Source: Halochromatium roseum
Lineage (GTDB): Bacteria > Pseudomonadota > Gammaproteobacteria > Chromatiales > Chromatiaceae
DNA: 64,000 nt
Reading direction: 5' to 3'
Assembly (NCBI RefSeq): GCF_016653315.1
Contig: NZ_NHSH01000061.1
Span: 248,001-312,000, forward strand
Position 1 is the stretch's first letter; the number at the start of each line of letters is the position of its first letter. This document shows positions 24,190 through 32,619 of this stretch, piece by piece. Under the pieces are notes generated by a model, which worked only from the letters and a program-made list of their open reading frames with translations, ran no database searches and was not told the DNA's origin. A program made the translations under genes and the position numbers.

Positions 24190-25047
24190 ATGACCGATCT
24201 CAACGACCGCACCTTCAGCTTCGAGCTGTTCCCGCCCAAGACCGACGAGGGCATGGACAAGCTCAAGACCACCGTCCAACGGCTCAACGCCGTCAATCCA
24301 CGGTATTTCTCCTGCACCTATGGCGCCGGCGGCTCGACCCGCGAGCGCACCTTCGCCACCGTCGACTGGCTGCGCGAGCAAGACATCGACACCGCCCCGC
24401 ATCTGGCCTGCATCGGCTCGGAGAAGAACGAGATCCGCGACATCGTCGGCCATTACATCGACAAGGGCATCAACCGCCTGGTCGCGCTGCGCGGTGACAT
24501 GCCCTCCGGCATGGGCCGCACCGGCCTCGGCACCTTCCGCTATGCCAACGAACTGGTGAGCTTTCTACGCGAGGAATACGGCGATCGCTTCACCATCGAG
24601 GTTGCCGCCTACCCCGAGTTCCATCCGCAGGCGCGCAATGCACAGGCGGATCTCGAGAACTTCAAACGCAAGGTCGAGGCCGGCGCTGACGCAGCGATCA
24701 CACAATATTTCTATAGTGCGGAGGCCTATTTCTGGTTTGTCGAGGAATGTCAGCGGATGCAGATCGAGGTGCCCATCGTTGCTGGCATCATGCCGATCAG
24801 CAACTATTCGCAGCTGGCGCGCTTCTCAGATGCCTGCGGCGCCGAGATCCCGCGCTGGATCAGAAAACGACTCGAAGGCTTTGGCGATGACAAGGACTCG
24901 ATCCGTCGCTTCGGCCATGATGTGGTGCTCGAACTCTGCCAGCGGCTGCTCGATGGCGGCGCGCCCGGGCTGCACTTCTACACCATGAACCAGTCGGCAC
25001 CGACGCTGAAGCTCTGGCGCGAGCTTGGCTTGCCCGAGGCTGGCTAG
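24190..25047 (+). CDS. metF: 5,10-methylenetetrahydrofolate reductase
   Basis: FAD-dependent reduction of methylene-THF to methyl-THF, the methyl donor for homocysteine remethylation. The 285-residue protein begins with TFSFELFPPKTDEGM (the glutamate of the family active site), has YFSCTYGAGGSTRE, VALRGDMPSGMG, and ends with LHFYTMNQSAPTLKLWRELG, a conserved MetF motif. Its place after metK and ahcY fits the SAM cycle. Confidence 0.97.
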   Translation: MTDLNDRTFSFELFPPKTDEGMDKLKTTVQRLNAVNPRYFSCTYGAGGSTRERTFATVDWLREQDIDTAPHLACIGSEKNEIRDIVGHYIDKGINRLVALRGDMPSGMGRTGLGTFRYANELVSFLREEYGDRFTIEVAAYPEFHPQARNAQADLENFKRKVEAGADAAITQYFYSAEAYFWFVEECQRMQIEVPIVAGIMPISNYSQLARFSDACGAEIPRWIRKRLEGFGDDKDSIRRFGHDVVLELCQRLLDGGAPGLHFYTMNQSAPTLKLWRELGLPEAG

Positions 25048-25065
25048 CCCGCACATCGCGGCACT

Positions 25066-25105
25066 GGTTGATCGGGGTTGATCGGGGTTGATCGGGGTTG
25101 ATCGG
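25066..25105. repeat. Tandem repeat, 4 x 10 bp, downstream of metF
   Basis: Four perfect copies of GGTTGATCGG start 19 bp after the metF stop. The last copy continues into ATCAA, so the array ends in TTGATCGGATCAA, an imperfect-centred palindrome. Confidence 0.9.
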
Positions 25106-25723
25106 ATCAACGCCAGAGCATGGGTGGAGACACAAAGCCGATGCCGCTCGCACTGCCCTCAGTGCGGGCGGTCTTTGACTTCAGGCTGGATCAGGCCGCA
25201 ACACCTCAATGGCCTGGTCAACTCGTACTGGCCGAGAGAGATCGCCAACTTTACGCAGCAAATTGAAATCCTAGAGAGAATCCTAGCGGAGCGGAAACGA
25301 TGAGCAAGCAACAAGATGCACTGGTCGTCCTCGGTATCATCGCGGTGGCTTTTCCAGCATTTGGCGCAGACTGATTCGTATCGTCAATCACAAAGATGCA
25401 CCGCTTGTTATTGAATCGTTCCTTGCTCAGCTAGGGCAATAGAAAATTTCGGCATAAGTAGCGAAGAAGCACAAAACAGACGTGTGAAATATCTCATGAG
25501 TTTCTCCTGATTCTACTAACGACAACGCTCACCCGCCGCGCGGGGCAGCAGTGACGCGGCATTTTTAACACACCAAGGCCGCAGCGCTGCAGAAGTCCCG
25601 CGCGGTCGGGCGTAGCAGCTTGTTGGCCCAGAGCGTGCCTGGCAACTGCCCTCAGCACAAACACCGCACCCTCTTCCGTCAACACCAGTCACTTATGCAG
25701 CGACTGATCGCCGAGAGGGGAAA
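25106..25723. other. Decayed accessory stretch without an intact gene
   Basis: About 600 bp between metF and the integrase fragment with shorter, AT-richer, non-conserved frames. A possible 24-codon frame at 25300-25374 (MSKQQDALVVLGIIAVAFPA...) with one hydrophobic segment starts on an ATGA overlap with a preceding short frame ending at 25303 that contains a CPQCG motif. Neither matches a family I know. The stretch looks like the remains of mobile DNA. Confidence 0.4.
25338..25442 (+). pseudogene. Possible transposase C-terminal remnant
   Basis: One frame reads RRLIRIVNHKDAPLVIESF and ends LAQLGQ before a stop at 25440. The pattern of a basic-hydrophobic strand followed by a helix ending L-x-x-L-G is reminiscent of the C-terminus of IS91-type transposases, but the fragment is only about 34 codons, has no start and no upstream domain in frame. 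Treat as a weak suggestion. Confidence 0.25.
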
Positions 25724-25893
25724 CTGGACGATCTCGTACGGGCGAAGCGATCACGGCGGCTTTCGGTAGTGCTGGAGCCTGGAGAGGTTGCGCGCTTACT
25801 GAATGAGCTTGAGGGCACGCAGCAACATCTCATGGCGTCATCTCATGGCGTCATCTCATGGCGTCGTTGCTATATGGAACGGGGGTGCGGCTA
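25724..25893 (+). pseudogene. Integron-type tyrosine recombinase (IntI) fragment, frameshifted
   Basis: The frame from 25724 reads LDDLVRAKRSRRLSVVLEPG, then EVARLLNELEG and QQHLMA, which matches the segment of integron integrases just before the catalytic arginine. After QQHLMA the frame is broken by a triplicated 13-bp unit; removing two copies (26 bp) restores SLLYGTGVRLS, the continuation up to the catalytic-arginine region. Homology ends about 10 bp before the cowN stop codon. The N-terminal domain and the C-terminal catalytic half are missing. Confidence 0.7.
25826..25864. repeat. Tandem repeat, 3 x 13 bp, inside the integrase fragment
   Basis: Three perfect copies of CATCTCATGGCGT. 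The two extra copies add 26 bp and shift the integrase reading frame. Confidence 0.95.
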
Positions 25894-25901
25894 AGTTCGC
25901 G

Positions 25902-26183
25902 CTAGCAGCACTCGACCTCCAACGCCTCAAGCATCGCTTCCAGCTCAGTCTCATCCCAACGCTCGAGCAGCTCGCGCAGGTGGTTGATATGGCAGTGGAT
26001 GTGATAGAGCGCATCGTGCTTGGGGCCATTGCGGCCCTCAAGCTTAGCCTCGAAGTAGCTCCAGAAGGGATCATCGCGCTCGCCGGCGCGCATCGCGTTG
26101 CGTAAGGCGGTGACGAAGCGCTCGGCGTTTCCGTCGCAATCGATATCGCGGAAGCTGATGTAACGGTCAGGACGCTCGAGCAT
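25902..26183 (-). CDS. cowN: N2-fixation sustaining protein CowN
   Basis: CowN protects nitrogenase from carbon monoxide, allowing diazotrophic growth in its presence. From the ATG at 26183 the product is 93 residues: DRYISFRDIDCDGNAERF at the N-terminus, PFWSYFEAKL, HDALYHIHCHINHLRELLE and the terminal VECC, all characteristic of the family. The ATG lies 1 nt after the TGA of the SIR2-like gene, so the two are probably co-translated. The pair is driven by a leftward sigma54 promoter next to the nif promoter. Confidence 0.92.
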   Translation of the reverse strand: MLERPDRYISFRDIDCDGNAERFVTALRNAMRAGERDDPFWSYFEAKLEGRNGPKHDALYHIHCHINHLRELLERWDETELEAMLEALEVECC

Positions 26184-26184
26184 C

Positions 26185-27162
26185 TCAGCAGCCCACCTCG
26201 GCCGCGCTTGCTGTCGAACCCGCAATCACACTGACAGCCGCACTGCCAGCCGCACTACCAGCCGCACTACCAGCCGCACTACCAGCCGCACTACCAGTCA
26301 CGTCACCAGCTGCACTTCCGCTTGCGCTGAAGCCAGCGGCCTCGAGTAGATCATCGATGTCGGACTCGACGAGCTGGATGTCCTTCTTCTCACAGTAACG
26401 GCGCTCCTTGTCGGTCGGCTCCGGGATCAGCGCCCAGCCGGCGGGCTCGCCGGCAGCGTAGATGACGTCCGAGAGCACCATGCGCTCGGTGTCGCGCGTC
26501 AGCCGCAGTCCCAGGAACAGGTACTGGCGCCCGATCCGGTATTCCTTGAGGAAGCGCGGTAGCCCGAAGCCACCCATCAGCTCGGTCAGGTAGTCGACGA
26601 AATCGGCATCCGAGGCGATGTAGGTCGCATCCGGGCGCGGACTGCCGAGCGGCTTGAACAGAATCGGCAGCGCCAGGTCGACTTGGTCCTGCTCGATCTC
26701 CTGATAGCGGCTGCCATCGTAGGCATGGAGGCGAAACCGGTAGTCGGTGCCAGCAATCCGTGAGATCCCGCGGATCAACGTATGCGGCTGATCCGCATAG
26801 GACTCCTGTAGCTGGGTATCGCGGTTGATATCGATCACGTAGTGCGGTGCCAGCTCGGCCAGCCAGTCGTGCAGCGGGGCGCGCGTCCACTGGCGCTGGC
26901 CATAGGTGTGATCCAGGAACCGGTTGACCGCGCTTCGCCCGCGCTTCAGCTCGACATCCATAGCCGCGCGCGGGAATTCCCACATCAGCCGTTTCGACAT
27001 CGGCCGGCCTTTATTCATCGCCAGGATCAGGCTGTCGCTGTCGGCCGGCATCGGCGCCCCTGTCTCGCGCTCGACCACCGGCGCTAACACACCAGGACCG
27101 AGATAAGGGATGAGATCGCCGCGGCGCATGGCACTGGCAAGGTCGGAGAGTTCGATGGACAT
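26185..27162 (-). CDS. SIR2-like domain protein in the nif region
   Basis: The 325-residue product begins with MSIELSDLASAMRRGDLIPY and LGPGVLAP, the nucleotide-binding start of SIR2-like (SIR2_2) domains. Further motifs are APHYVIDINRDTQLQESY and ILFKPLGSPRPDATYIASDA with ADFVDYLTELMG, which resemble the H/D segments of this group. The C-terminus is low complexity with five GSAA units. The start at 27162 has an AAGGA site upstream and is preferred over a frame extension to 27243. SIR2-like proteins bind or hydrolyse NAD; no biochemical role in nitrogen fixation is known to me. Its operon with cowN under a sigma54 promoter implies expression with nitrogenase. Confidence 0.75.
   Translation of the reverse strand: MSIELSDLASAMRRGDLIPYLGPGVLAPVVERETGAPMPADSDSLILAMNKGRPMSKRLMWEFPRAAMDVELKRGRSAVNRFLDHTYGQRQWTRAPLHDWLAELAPHYVIDINRDTQLQESYADQPHTLIRGISRIAGTDYRFRLHAYDGSRYQEIEQDQVDLALPILFKPLGSPRPDATYIASDADFVDYLTELMGGFGLPRFLKEYRIGRQYLFLGLRLTRDTERMVLSDVIYAAGEPAGWALIPEPTDKERRYCEKKDIQLVESDIDDLLEAAGFSASGSAAGDVTGSAAGSAAGSAAGSAAGSAAVSVIAGSTASAAEVGC
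26235..26297. repeat. Tandem repeat, 12-bp unit (about 5 copies), in the SIR2-like gene
   Basis: Consecutive units of CAGCCGCACTAC encode the GSAA repeats near the C-terminus of the SIR2-like protein. The unit is a multiple of three, so copy number can vary without loss of frame. Confidence 0.85.
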
Positions 27163-27201
27163 GAGTTTCCTTGGGAGATAGGGAGCAATCCTTACCGAGC
27201 A

Positions 27202-27217
27202 AGCAAAGCGAATGCCA
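27202..27217 (-). promoter_or_regulatory. Sigma54 (-24/-12) promoter for the SIR2-like gene and cowN
   Basis: Read on the minus strand the sequence is TGGCATT-N4-TTGCT, a good match to TGGCACG-N4-TTGCW with the invariant GG and GC correctly spaced. It would start transcription about 28 nt before the ATG at 27162. Confidence 0.8.
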
Positions 27218-27344
27218 ATGAACCAGGATGCGAGGCTCGACACCGAGCGGAAGCGCCACCTTTAGGGCCTGGCACCCGAAACACCGCTTCTGGCTCCAAA
27301 CAGCCGTTTCAGAAGCTGTTGCAAAGGCTGCAACGCGATCGTCT

Positions 27345-27360
27345 TGTTCGCTTTACGACA
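27345..27360. promoter_or_regulatory. NifA-type upstream activator sequence (TGT-N10-ACA)
   Basis: TGT-TCGCTTTACG-ACA matches the NifA binding consensus exactly. It lies about 125 bp upstream of the expected nifE start of transcription and about 160 bp upstream of the leftward one, so it could serve both divergent sigma54 promoters. Confidence 0.75.
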
Positions 27361-27451
27361 ATCGGGGCAGCGCGACGATGCTCTGTAACCAGTTCCCTAA
27401 GTCGCTGATCCATCAACAAACAGCGGTTCAGACGCCTGTCTTGACGCTCGG

Positions 27452-27467
27452 TGGCACGGTCTCTGCT
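27452..27467 (+). promoter_or_regulatory. Sigma54 (-24/-12) promoter for nifE operon
   Basis: TGGCACG-GTCT-CTGCT: the -24 element is a perfect TGGCACG and the -12 GC is correctly spaced. Predicted start of transcription near 27478, giving a leader of about 95 nt before the nifE ATG at 27572. Confidence 0.88.
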
Positions 27468-27571
27468 TTAAGGTCATCCATCAGCCTGTTTAGGGCATCC
27501 GTCGGCATGCCCATCAGCATGCATCCGTCAGCACGCCCTCGCAAACGCTCAGCCACCGAGACCCTTAAGGC

Positions 27572-29152
27572 ATGAAGCAAAAAGAGATCGCCGCGCTCTT
27601 GGACGAGCCCGCCTGTGAGCACAACACCAAGGCCAAGTCCGGCTGCGCCAAACCCAAGCCCGGCGCGACCGCTGGCGGCTGCGCCTTCGATGGCGCCCAG
27701 ATCGCGCTGCTGCCGATCGGCGATGTCGCGCACATCGTGCACGGCTCTATCGCCTGCGCCGGCAGCGCTTGGGACAATCGCGGCAGCCGCTCGACCGGCC
27801 CGACCCTGTACAAGCTCGGCATGACCACCGACCTGACCGAACAGGATGTGATCATGGGTCGCGGCGAGAAGCGGCTGTTCCATTCGATCAAGCAGGCGAT
27901 CGAGAGCTACGATCCGGCGGCGGTCTTCGTCTACAACACCTGCGTGCCGGCGTTGATCGGCGATGATGTCGATGCGGTCTGCAAGGCCGCCGCCGAGCGC
28001 TTCGGCAAGCCGGTGGTCTCGGTCGATGCGGCCGGCTTCTACGGCACCAAGAACCTCGGCAACCGCATCGCCGGCGAGACCATGGTCAAGCAGGTCTGTG
28101 GTGGCCGCGAGCCCGACCCGATCCCGACCGGCATCGAGCGGCCCGGCTTCAAGGTGCATGATGTCGCGCTGGTCGGCGAGTACAACATCGCCGGTGAGCT
28201 GTGGCGCGTGATGCCGCTGTTCGACGAACTCGGCATCCGCGTGCTCTGCACCCTCTCCGGCGATGCGCGCTTCCACGAGGTGCAGACCATGCACCGCGCC
28301 GAGGTCAACATGATGGTCTGCTCCAAGGCGATGATCAACGTCGTCCGCAAGCTCGAGCAGGCCTTTGGTACGCCCTGGTTCGAGGGCAGCTTCTATGGGG
28401 TCGCAGACGTCTCGCGGGCACTGCGTGACTTTGCGCACCTGATTGGTGATCCGGACCTCAGCGCCCGCACCGAGGCGCTGATCGCCCGCGAGGAGGCGCG
28501 CATCGATGTCGAACTCGAGCCCTGGCGCGAGCGCCTGCGCGGCAAGCGGGTGCTGCTCTACACCGGCGGCGTCAAATCCTGGTCGGTGGTCTCGGCGCTG
28601 CAGGATCTCGGCATGAGCGTGGTCGCCACCGGCACCCGCAAGTCGACCGAGGACGACAAGGCGCGCATCCGCGCGCTGATGGGCGACGAGGCGGTGATGA
28701 TCGAGGACGGCAATCCCCGCAACCTGCTCGATCTCTATCGGCAACAAGGTGCCGATCTGCTGGTCGCCGGTGGTCGCAACCAATACACCGCACTGAAGGC
28801 ACGCATCCCCTTCCTGGATATCAACCAGGAGCGCGAATTCGGCTATGCCGGCTACGACGGCATGCTCGAGCTGGCGCGGCAGATGTGTCTGACCATCGAG
28901 AGCCCAATCTGGGCGGCGGTGCGCAGCGCTCCGCCCTGGCGAAGTGCCAGCGGTGGAGTCGCGGCCGATGCGTCGCTTGCACCATCGGCAGAGACCGAGA
29001 CTGGAGCGAGCGCCGAAGGTGAACCTGGAGCCGACACTAGAGCCGGAGCTAAAACCGAAGCCAACTCGAGCGCCAATGATGCTGTGGCATCAGGAACCCT
29101 CAAAGAGAGCATCGTCGCCGCGCAGGCAGAAACGGAGGCGGCCCATGGCTGA
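27572..29152 (+). CDS. nifE: Nitrogenase FeMo-cofactor scaffold protein NifE
   Basis: NifE with NifN forms the scaffold on which the iron-molybdenum cofactor is finished. The product has [49 protein letters not shown] and [18 protein letters not shown], matching NifE with its conserved cysteines. At 526 residues it is longer than most NifE: after [17 protein letters not shown] there is an Ala/Glu/Thr-rich tail of about 75 residues. The stop overlaps nifN by 8 bp. It is the first gene after the sigma54 promoter; nifHDK are not in the window. Confidence 0.97.
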   Translation: MKQKEIAALLDEPACEHNTKAKSGCAKPKPGATAGGCAFDGAQIALLPIGDVAHIVHGSIACAGSAWDNRGSRSTGPTLYKLGMTTDLTEQDVIMGRGEKRLFHSIKQAIESYDPAAVFVYNTCVPALIGDDVDAVCKAAAERFGKPVVSVDAAGFYGTKNLGNRIAGETMVKQVCGGREPDPIPTGIERPGFKVHDVALVGEYNIAGELWRVMPLFDELGIRVLCTLSGDARFHEVQTMHRAEVNMMVCSKAMINVVRKLEQAFGTPWFEGSFYGVADVSRALRDFAHLIGDPDLSARTEALIAREEARIDVELEPWRERLRGKRVLLYTGGVKSWSVVSALQDLGMSVVATGTRKSTEDDKARIRALMGDEAVMIEDGNPRNLLDLYRQQGADLLVAGGRNQYTALKARIPFLDINQEREFGYAGYDGMLELARQMCLTIESPIWAAVRSAPPWRSASGGVAADASLAPSAETETGASAEGEPGADTRAGAKTEANSSANDAVASGTLKESIVAAQAETEAAHG

Positions 29153-30578
29153 GCCCACCATCATCAAGCGCAACAAGGCCCTCTCGGTCGGTCCGCTCAA
29201 GGCCAGCTCGACGCTCGGCGCCACCCTCGCCTTCCTCGGCATGCATCGGTCGATCCCGATGCTGCATGGCTCCCAGGGCTGCACCGCGTTCGGCAAGATC
29301 TTCTTCATCCAGCACTTCCGCGAGCCGATGCCGATGCAGACCACGGCCATGGATCAGGTCAGCACCATCATGGGTGGCGATGAGAGCATCGTCGAAGGGC
29401 TAGCGACGATCTGCGCCAAGCATCAGCCAGCACTGATCGGCATCCCCACCACCGGTCTGGTCGAGACCCAGGGCGCCGATGTGCCGCGCGCCATCCAGAT
29501 GTTCCGCGATCGGCATCCGGAGTACGCTGAGGTGGCGGTGGTCCCGGTCGCCTCGCCGGACTACAGCGGTTGTCTCGAGACCGGTTTCAATAGTACCGTC
29601 AAGGCCATCATCAATGCCCTGGTTCCCAAGGCCACTGCCGCTGGCACCCGTCCCGGGCGTCGGCCGCGGCAGGTCAATGTGCTCGCCGGCTCGGCGCTGA
29701 CAACCGGCGATCTCGAGCATCTGAAGGATCTGCTTGAGCGTTTCCGGCTCCGCCCACTGATGCTGCCCGATCTGGCCGACTCGCTCGACGGCCATCTCGT
29801 CGATAACGACTACAACGCCCTGACCATCGGCGGTACGCCGCTTGATGAGCTGTCGACCCTTGGCGATGCGGCCGCGACGCTCGTGATCGGCCGCTCGATG
29901 ACCGGCGCCGCCGATCTGCTCGCCGAGCGCACCGGGGTTCCAGACCATCGCTTCCCGCATCTGATGGGGCTGGAGGCCATGGATCGCTTCATCGGCACCC
30001 TCGCCGAGATCAGCGCTGAGCCGGTGCCCGAGCGCATCGAGCGCCAGCGCTCGCAGCTGCAAGACGCGATGCTCGATGCCCACTTCTCGATCGGCCAGGG
30101 CCGCTTCGCGATCGCCGCCGAGGCCGATCTGCTCGTCGCCTTCTCGCAGCTGCTCGCCAGCATGGGCGCCGAGACCGTCGCCGCGGTTGCGCCGACCAAC
30201 GCGTCGAGCCTGGCCGAGGTCGCCGCCGCACAGGTCAAGATCGGCGATCTGGAAGACCTCGAGCAGCTCGCCCGCGCCAACGGTGCCGAGGTGCTGATCA
30301 CCAATAGCCATGGCACCCATACCGCCGAGCGCCTTGGCATCCCGCTGCTGCGCGCTGGCTTCCCACAATTCGACCATGTCGGCGGCTGGCAACGGCAGTG
30401 GATCGGCTATCAGGGCACTCGTCAAACCCTGTTTGATCTGGCCAACATTATGCTGGGTCTGCACAAGGGCGAGATCGCACCCTATCGCTCTCGTCTGAAG
30501 CAATGGCCAGAAAACGAGCGCGATGCTGGGCCGGCTCAAGGCTTGCTCGATGCCGGCATCGGTGCGGCACTGGCCTGA
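29145..30578 (+). CDS. nifN: Nitrogenase FeMo-cofactor scaffold protein NifN
   Basis: Partner of NifE in cofactor assembly. From the ATG at 29145 (GGAGG 6 nt upstream) the protein has 477 residues: [60 protein letters not shown] and the [19 protein letters not shown] motif typical of NifN. It overlaps the end of nifE by 8 bp. A longer frame upstream (from 28944) is an overlap with nifE and is not used. Confidence 0.97.
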   Translation: MAEPTIIKRNKALSVGPLKASSTLGATLAFLGMHRSIPMLHGSQGCTAFGKIFFIQHFREPMPMQTTAMDQVSTIMGGDESIVEGLATICAKHQPALIGIPTTGLVETQGADVPRAIQMFRDRHPEYAEVAVVPVASPDYSGCLETGFNSTVKAIINALVPKATAAGTRPGRRPRQVNVLAGSALTTGDLEHLKDLLERFRLRPLMLPDLADSLDGHLVDNDYNALTIGGTPLDELSTLGDAAATLVIGRSMTGAADLLAERTGVPDHRFPHLMGLEAMDRFIGTLAEISAEPVPERIERQRSQLQDAMLDAHFSIGQGRFAIAAEADLLVAFSQLLASMGAETVAAVAPTNASSLAEVAAAQVKIGDLEDLEQLARANGAEVLITNSHGTHTAERLGIPLLRAGFPQFDHVGGWQRQWIGYQGTRQTLFDLANIMLGLHKGEIAPYRSRLKQWPENERDAGPAQGLLDAGIGAALA

Positions 30579-30609
30579 CGAATGCCTAACCCATGGCCAT
30601 GCCGGTGCT

Positions 30610-30648
<39 letters not shown>

Positions 30649-30741
30649 ACAGGCTATCGCTGTCAGCGCTTCGCAGACTCCGCAGCAGCTCGGCTGACTC
30701 GCATGATCGCTCCCGATAAGCCCCGAACCCGAGCCAACAGC

Positions 30742-31227
30742 ATGACCATGAAACGCCAGCTCAAGCTTGTCGGCAACAGGGATCTCGATGATCGCGCAAC
30801 GACCGCGATCAAGGTCGCCTTCGCCACCACCGACCGCCGCCACGTCAATCAGCACTTCGGCGCCGCAGAGGGTTTTGCCATCTATCGCGTCTCCGCGAAC
30901 GGCTACGAACTGCTGGAGGTCGCCCAATTCGGCCGCCTCGATATGGACGGCAATGAAGACAAGCTCGGCGCCAAGATCGAGGCCCTTGCCGGCTGCATTG
31001 CGGTCTATTGCCAAGCGGTTGGCGCCTCCGCCATCAGCAAGCTGCGTGCGCAGGGCATTCAACCGATCAAGGTCGCTCCCGAGAGCCTGGTCAGCAGTCA
31101 ACTGCACGCGCTCAAGCGCGAGCTGCGCGATGGCCCGAGTGCTTGGCTCAAGCGCGCCATCGCGCAACAGACCCCGCGCAGTGAGAGCCGCTTTGATGCC
31201 ATGGCGACCGAGGCCTGGGAAGAATGA
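30742..31227 (+). CDS. nifX: Nitrogen fixation protein NifX
   Basis: NifX binds the NifB cofactor and other FeMo-co precursors and passes them to NifEN. The 161-residue product contains IKVAFATTDRRHVNQHFGAA, GFAIYRVSANGYELLEVAQF and CIAVYCQAVGASAISKL, characteristic of the NifX/NafY fold. Start uncertain: ATGs at 30742 and 30748 lack a strong ribosome-binding site, and ATGs at 30703 or 30550 would add an N-terminal extension, the last including a His-Ala repeat. Confidence 0.92.
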   Translation: MTMKRQLKLVGNRDLDDRATTAIKVAFATTDRRHVNQHFGAAEGFAIYRVSANGYELLEVAQFGRLDMDGNEDKLGAKIEALAGCIAVYCQAVGASAISKLRAQGIQPIKVAPESLVSSQLHALKRELRDGPSAWLKRAIAQQTPRSESRFDAMATEAWEE

Positions 31228-31332
31228 TTCGCGAGCGCCTAAAAGACCGAAGAGCAAGTGACTGACCAAGTAGCTGACCGATTTCGAAAGTCAACTACAT
31301 ATCATTAAAACACAACGACATAGGAGAAACCC

Positions 31333-31827
31333 ATGACCATTGAGACGCCCGAGGCCCCAACCTCAGCAGCGGCCATCGATCCGAATGACCCAGTGATGGG
31401 CACCGAATTTGCTAGCGAGATGGTGCGTCAAGTGCGCGCCATCGACCCCTACGGCACCTACGATGATCTCTCAGCCTCCGAGGTGCTCGAGCCCTATGTG
31501 CTGACGAAGGAAAAAAAGCGCGAAATCCCGATCATTGGTGACCCAGATGAGATTGTCGTCGCCCGCATTCAGGCCTTTTACAACGCCATTGCAGTCCTGA
31601 TCGAGAAGGAGTGCCGACTGCGCGCAGTGCCCTTATTGCATCTGACCCACGAAGGCTTTGGACGAGTGCTGATCACCGTCGGCAAGCTCGTGGTGCTGGA
31701 TCGCTCATTGCGCGACGTGCATCGCTTCGGTTTTCCCTCCCTCTCAAAGATGAAGGACGAAGGCGACAAGCTGCTCTCGGTCGCGCTCGAGTTGATCGGC
31801 GAGCACAGCCGGGTCGCCGGCCTTTGA
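31333..31827 (+). CDS. NifX-associated nitrogen fixation protein (DUF269)
   Basis: A small cytoplasmic protein found next to nifX in most diazotrophs. The 164-residue product has EMVRQVRAIDPYGTYDD, YVLTKEKKREIPIIGDPD, RIQAFYNAIAVLIEKE and RSLRDVHRFGFPSLSKM, all DUF269 hallmarks. A GGAGAA site precedes the ATG. Biochemical function is not established. Confidence 0.94.
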   Translation: MTIETPEAPTSAAAIDPNDPVMGTEFASEMVRQVRAIDPYGTYDDLSASEVLEPYVLTKEKKREIPIIGDPDEIVVARIQAFYNAIAVLIEKECRLRAVPLLHLTHEGFGRVLITVGKLVVLDRSLRDVHRFGFPSLSKMKDEGDKLLSVALELIGEHSRVAGL

Positions 31828-31938
31828 GACAGCCCTTCTAGCCAAGCCATCAGCCAAGCCAACCGCCAAGCAACTGGGCAAGCCAATCAACCTCACCTTA
31901 GACACCTCGGCACGACGGGGTGTCGCGCGGAGAAACGG

Positions 31939-32154
31939 ATGAGCGACGACGAGATCAAGGCCCTCGAAAAGACCATGAAGAAGGCCAAACGCATTGCCAG
32001 CGAACGCGCGAGCGAGCTGCACGACCTGGTCGAAGACCGTCTGCCAGCAGCCTTCGACGAGATCCCGGCCGTGGCACAAGCCACCTACGATGCCTGTCAG
32101 GCCTGGGCTGAGGCGAAGGCTCGGCTCGAACAGGCGCAAACCGCTGATGCCTGA
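31939..32154 (+). CDS. CCE_0567-family small metalloprotein (DUF683), nif-associated
   Basis: A 71-residue all-helical protein, MSDDEIKALEKTMKKAKRIA followed by HDLVEDRLPAAFDEIPAVAQ and ATYDACQAWAEAKARL. This matches the small nif-linked metalloprotein family between DUF269 and ferredoxin genes. GGAG precedes the start. Role in cofactor synthesis is suspected but not proven. Confidence 0.9.
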   Translation: MSDDEIKALEKTMKKAKRIASERASELHDLVEDRLPAAFDEIPAVAQATYDACQAWAEAKARLEQAQTADA

Positions 32155-32201
32155 GCACTGGCGACACTGCCATTCCATCAACCACCTTAAGGAGCAAGCC
32201 A

Positions 32202-32510
32202 ATGAGCACCATCACCGGACTCACCCGCGGCGGCGTCCAGTGGACCCCGGCCTTCATCATCGACCTGAATCAGAACAACTGCATCGGCTGTGGCCGTTGC
32301 TTCAAGGTCTGCCCACGCGACGTCTTCGAACTGGTCGATCGCGATGAGCTTGACCTTGGCGATGACGACGATTTTGATGACGATTTCGACGAGGCGCCCG
32401 GGATGGTCATGAACCTCAAGAACACCCTCGACTGCATCGGCTGCGAGGCTTGCTCGCGCGTCTGCCCCAAGGCCTGTCTGACGCACGAGCCTCAGGCGAT
32501 CGCTGCCTGA
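32202..32510 (+). CDS. fdxB: Nif-specific ferredoxin III (2[4Fe-4S])
   Basis: Low-potential ferredoxin for nitrogenase or cofactor assembly. The 102-residue protein has two cluster motifs: CIGCGRCFKVCPRDVF near residue 27 and CIGCEACSRVCPKACL near residue 79, separated by a strongly acidic loop (DLGDDDDFDDDFDE). The ITGLTRGGVQWTPAFI N-terminus is typical of nif ferredoxin III. Last gene of the nif operon here. Confidence 0.95.
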   Translation: MSTITGLTRGGVQWTPAFIIDLNQNNCIGCGRCFKVCPRDVFELVDRDELDLGDDDDFDDDFDEAPGMVMNLKNTLDCIGCEACSRVCPKACLTHEPQAIAA

Positions 32511-32619
32511 TAGCGCTTGCGCCTCGGCGGGGTGAGCCAGACGCCTAGCGAGCTGAGATCTCACGCCCAGTACCAGGCTTTTTCATGGCGGCGAAGGCGT
32601 TTAAGAAAGCCGTCTCGCC

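Noticed and set aside
25088-25303. 71-codon frame with a CPQCG motif
   Set aside because: Its beginning is made of the GGTTGATCGG repeat, and the rest matches no family; probably not expressed.
25494-25685. 63-codon minus-strand frame in the decayed region
   Set aside because: Arg/Ala-rich without similarity I can recognise; lies among mobile-element relics.
27317-27332. Second possible NifA site (TGT-N10-GCA)
   Set aside because: The right half-site departs from ACA; only the exact site at 27345 is reported.
27428-28783. 451-codon minus-strand frame across the nifE promoter
   Set aside because: Antisense to nifE and covers the sigma54 promoter; no protein family features.
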